From JBGPOS01 sp041488155 (GTDB taxonomy: Bacteria; Chloroflexota; Dehalococcoidia; Tepidiformales; Tepidiformaceae): a DNA stretch of 11,688 bases. Shown in pieces: positions 9,635 through 11,688 of this stretch. The position numbers and the translations under genes are program-made. Every line of letters begins with the position of its first letter. Within the stretch, counting starts at the first letter, position 1. The stretch spans positions 1 through 11,688 of the forward strand of contig JBGPOS010000087.1 of assembly GCA_041488155.1 (NCBI GenBank), read 5' to 3'. The notes beneath the pieces were generated by a model. The model was not told where the DNA came from and made no database searches. It saw only the letters and a program-made list of their open reading frames with translations.

Positions 9635-9823
9635 ATGTCGAAGATTCGCAGCATCGCTGGGCGCGATAAGACTCTTCCCGCAGAAGACCCTCTCGCCACG
9701 ACTGGCGAGTCCCGCGAGGACCGGGTCGCCCGGCTTCGCGAAGAAATCCGCGCCGGCCGCTACCAGCCCAACCCCCGCGACATCGCACGCCGCCTCCTCG
9801 ACCACTGGCGCCACCGCCCTTAG
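9635..9823 (+). CDS. FlgM-like putative anti-sigma factor
   Basis: A 62-aa protein whose C-terminal half, residues about 26-59 (SREDRVARLREEI, then RAGRYQPNPRDIARRLLDHW), matches the FlgM (anti-sigma-28) core: a helix with RVxxLRxxI, the turn GxY, and a second helix with D/P-xx-IARRLL. FlgM binds FliA and holds back late flagellar genes. The N-terminal 25 residues are polar and probably disordered, as in FlgM. The ATG at 9635 is preferred over a TTG at 9593, since the -10-like TACGAT lies between them. No flagellar gene or sigma factor is in the window, so the partner is unknown. The gene follows the response regulator by 69 nt and ends 31 nt before the convergent substrate-binding gene. Similarity is judged by eye from a short motif. 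Confidence 0.68.
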   Translation: MSKIRSIAGRDKTLPAEDPLATTGESREDRVARLREEIRAGRYQPNPRDIARRLLDHWRHRP

Positions 9824-9854
9824 CCCGCTCCAGACGCCGCCCCTCGCCGGCCCC

Positions 9855-11597
9855 TCACCTCCCGTGGAAGGTCGGGTCGTTTCGGTCAATCCAGCAGCTC
9901 GCAAATCGATGCTGGTACCCGTCCGAAGCATCGAGCGGAAAGTCCCGCACGTACGGCCACGAAAGCGCCACCACCCGCTCGCTCACGAAGTTCACCCCAA
10001 CGTTGAGTGCCAGCAGCTTGCGCTGGATGTCGAAGCCGATCTGCCGCCGCTTCCCCGCGTCGAGCTCGGTCCGCTGCGACACGATCAGGGCGTCCATCTC
10101 CTTGTCCCGCAGAGGAAACGTGTTCTGCGTCCCCTCACTGTGGAAGTACGGGAACACGCAGTCATCGAGATCGGTGTGGCTCGAATCCGGGCCCGCCGCC
10201 CACGGCGCGCTCCCGGCGAACAGCCGCTTCACCAGCTCTCCCGTCTGCACTGGCGTGACGGTCACGTTCAAGTCCAACGCCTGCTTCAACTGTTCGCGCA
10301 TCAACGTGCCCATCCCCAGGTTCTTCTCCGCGTCGTCGACGACCAGGAGCGAAAACTCCTCGGGCAGCTTCTTGTCCGCCGCCGACGCCGCCAGCAACGC
10401 CTTTGCCTCCTTGATGTCCTCCGCTCTCCCGCCCGAGCCCGCTCGGTAGCCCGCGAGGGCTGTCAGCTCTGCCTGCGGAAGCGTCCACCGGGCCAGCGGC
10501 CAGCTGATCCACGGGTTCACATCCCCCGACCCTGCGAAGAAGCGGGCCACCATGTCGCGCCTGTCCAGTGCGATGCTCACCGCCGTCCGGAAGCGCACAT
10601 CGCTGAACGGCGGCTGCGGGATGAAGAATCGCATCCCGAAAAAGAGCAGCTGGCCCACCGTCGAATCCTTCAGCGACGGCACGGCCTTCTTCAGACGCTC
10701 TGCCTGCGGCCGGCCAACAAACGCCACGTCCAGCCGTTTCGTCCTTAGACCCGCTTCCACCTCGCTGGTGTCCTTCGGCTGGAACACCGCCACCCCGTCG
10801 AGGTACGGCCTGTTGCTTCCCCCATGCCAGTGAGGATTCCGGGCGACACTCGCGAACTTACCTTCCTGCCACTCCACCCAGCGGAACGGACCGCTGCCTA
10901 TCTGGCTGTCTGGCCCGTAGCTCCTCCCTTTCGCCGATAGCTCCGGGGCAACGACAAACGCGTTCACGTCGGCGAACCCCTCGATCATCGCCGCCATCGG
11001 GCTCTTCATCCGGAACACCACCGTCGAAGCGTCCTGCACCTCGACTTTGTCGACGTTCGTCCACTGCGACCGCCGCACGAACGAGGCGTCCCCGCCCATC
11101 TGCCGCTCGAACGAGAATTTCACGTCGTCGGCTGTGACAGCTCGCCCGAGGAGCGGGTCACGGTCGTCCCAGCGAGCGTTCTTCCTCACCCGGAAGATCA
11201 ACGTCTGCCCGTCCGGCTGCTCCGGATTCGTCTCCGCCAGGTCCGCCGCGATAGACCCCGCCGTCTGGCTCTCGTAAGCCAGCAGCCGGCTGAACACCAG
11301 CGCCTGCTCCCCGTAGAAGGGCCCTGCCTGCGTCTTGTGGGGGTCGAACGCACCGTCGCCGATCACATAGCCCGTGTATCGGAGCGACTCTCCCTGCTGT
11401 CCGGGCTGCTGGGTCGCAGTCGACGCCGCTGTCGGCGTGTCCTCCGGTTCGTCACTGCCCGATGGCGTCGGCCCCCGGTTCGAGCCCCTGTCGCATCCCA
11501 CCGACGCCAGGCCCGCTGCCCCGGCCACCGCCCCCGCCATCCCCCCGACGAACCAGCGGCGCGAGCCACGCCTCTGCGCGAGCCGTTCCCAATCCAT
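9855..11597 (-). CDS. ABC transporter substrate-binding lipoprotein, family 5
   Basis: A 580-aa family 5 extracellular solute-binding protein (the DppA/OppA/NikA group), which captures peptides, nickel or other solutes for an ABC importer. The N-terminus has a twin-arginine motif (SRRWFV, R13-R14), a hydrophobic core and a lipobox-like ASVGC with the lipid-modified cysteine at 35, so it is probably exported by Tat and anchored outside the cell membrane. A Pro/Thr/Ser linker (about 36-68) precedes the binding domain, with family blocks LIFRVRKNARWDD, VTADDVKFSFERQM, IGSGPFRWVEWQEGK, FRTAVSIALDRRDMV and the C-terminal MDALIVSQRTELDAGKRRQIG. No permease or ATPase gene is in the window; they could lie further along or be elsewhere. 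The ATG at 11597 has TAGTAT 10 nt upstream and AGGAAG close by. The substrate is not deducible. Confidence 0.94.
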   Translation of the reverse strand: MDWERLAQRRGSRRWFVGGMAGAVAGAAGLASVGCDRGSNRGPTPSGSDEPEDTPTAASTATQQPGQQGESLRYTGYVIGDGAFDPHKTQAGPFYGEQALVFSRLLAYESQTAGSIAADLAETNPEQPDGQTLIFRVRKNARWDDRDPLLGRAVTADDVKFSFERQMGGDASFVRRSQWTNVDKVEVQDASTVVFRMKSPMAAMIEGFADVNAFVVAPELSAKGRSYGPDSQIGSGPFRWVEWQEGKFASVARNPHWHGGSNRPYLDGVAVFQPKDTSEVEAGLRTKRLDVAFVGRPQAERLKKAVPSLKDSTVGQLLFFGMRFFIPQPPFSDVRFRTAVSIALDRRDMVARFFAGSGDVNPWISWPLARWTLPQAELTALAGYRAGSGGRAEDIKEAKALLAASAADKKLPEEFSLLVVDDAEKNLGMGTLMREQLKQALDLNVTVTPVQTGELVKRLFAGSAPWAAGPDSSHTDLDDCVFPYFHSEGTQNTFPLRDKEMDALIVSQRTELDAGKRRQIGFDIQRKLLALNVGVNFVSERVVALSWPYVRDFPLDASDGYQHRFASCWIDRNDPTFHGR

Positions 11598-11606
11598 CCA
11601 GCTTCC

Positions 11607-11613
11607 TATACTA
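11607..11613. promoter_or_regulatory. Overlapping divergent -10 boxes
   Basis: The 7 bp TATACTA read TATACT (11607-11612) on the plus strand and TAGTAT (11613-11608) on the minus strand, both good -10 hexamers. The minus box is 10 nt from the start of the substrate-binding protein gene; the plus box would serve the gene starting at 11669. Confidence 0.55.
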
Positions 11614-11616
11614 TCC

Positions 11617-11656
11617 CCGCCTTAGCTTAGGAGGCGGTAAGTCAGCGTTTACCGCC
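11617..11656. promoter_or_regulatory. Nested inverted repeats in the divergent promoter region
   Basis: CCGCCT (11617-11622) pairs with AGGCGG (11632-11637), and GGCGGTAA (11633-11640) pairs with TTACCGCC (11649-11656). The central GGCGG is shared, so the two hairpins exclude each other. As DNA, the second repeat (8 bp, 8-nt spacer) is a good dimer operator; as RNA, they would lie in the leader of the rightward gene. Confidence 0.55.
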
Positions 11657-11668
11657 GAGGTGCGATCC

Positions 11669-11688
11669 ATGCCCAGCCCCCTGACTTC
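11669..11688 (+). CDS. Start of a rightward gene, truncated by the window edge
   Basis: An ATG at 11669 follows GAGGTG (11657-11662) by 6 nt, the same ribosome-binding word as used at 7245 for the PQ-loop gene. Only six full codons (MPSPLT) are visible, so the product cannot be named. An upstream TATACT box (11607) supports a transcript here. Confidence 0.4.

Overview
The window is very GC-rich, with coding regions dominated by C-ending codons (GCC, CTC, CCC, ATC). The gene set is a translin/TRAX homologue, a K+-independent membrane pyrophosphatase, a DM13 protein with a long Ala/Pro/Thr linker, a Tat-type lipoprotein substrate-binding protein and a c-di-AMP riboswitch. Several genes have a TANNNT -10 box directly in front of the start codon. 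I read this as a chromosomal segment of a Chloroflexota-like bacterium; the phylum is inference and the class cannot be fixed. There is no rRNA, tRNA, CRISPR array, transposase or phage gene.

Layout. 1-226 is non-coding, with two inverted repeats and six octamers. 227-1254 (+) holds rnhB (RNase HII) and yraN, overlapping by 7 nt. 1255-1407 holds a REP-like palindrome and a nine-copy heptamer array, followed by an FmdB-type zinc ribbon (1408-1755). A second repeat cluster (octamers then heptamers) leads into a TTG-started translin/TRAX-like gene (1836-2474). A second copy of the REP-like palindrome lies between it and a convergent two-gene operon (3730-2547, -) encoding a membrane-anchored DM13 protein and a small multi-pass membrane protein. 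The divergent gene at 3945-6386 (+) is an 813-aa proton-pumping pyrophosphatase with a large loop insert.

The right half carries most of the regulation. A terminator, a promoter, a leaderless 31-codon leader ORF and an attenuator-like terminator precede a RimJ/RimL-type acetyltransferase (6668-7204). A SemiSWEET-like PQ-loop gene (7256-7546) follows. A 380-nt gap then holds a promoter, a c-di-AMP (ydaO/yuaA) riboswitch and its terminator in front of a 72-aa zinc-ribbon gene (7927-8145). After another terminator come an ABM-fold protein (8257-8544), an orphan NarL/FixJ response regulator behind a hairpin-rich leader (8777-9565) and a FlgM-like putative anti-sigma factor (9635-9823). On the minus strand there is a family 5 ABC-transporter substrate-binding lipoprotein (11597-9855). 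A partial rightward gene probably begins at 11669.

Most genes are independent housekeeping or regulatory units rather than one pathway. The parts most worth attention are the c-di-AMP riboswitch on an undescribed zinc-ribbon gene, the leader-ORF attenuator before the acetyltransferase, and the recurring short tandem repeats placed just upstream of leaderless promoters.
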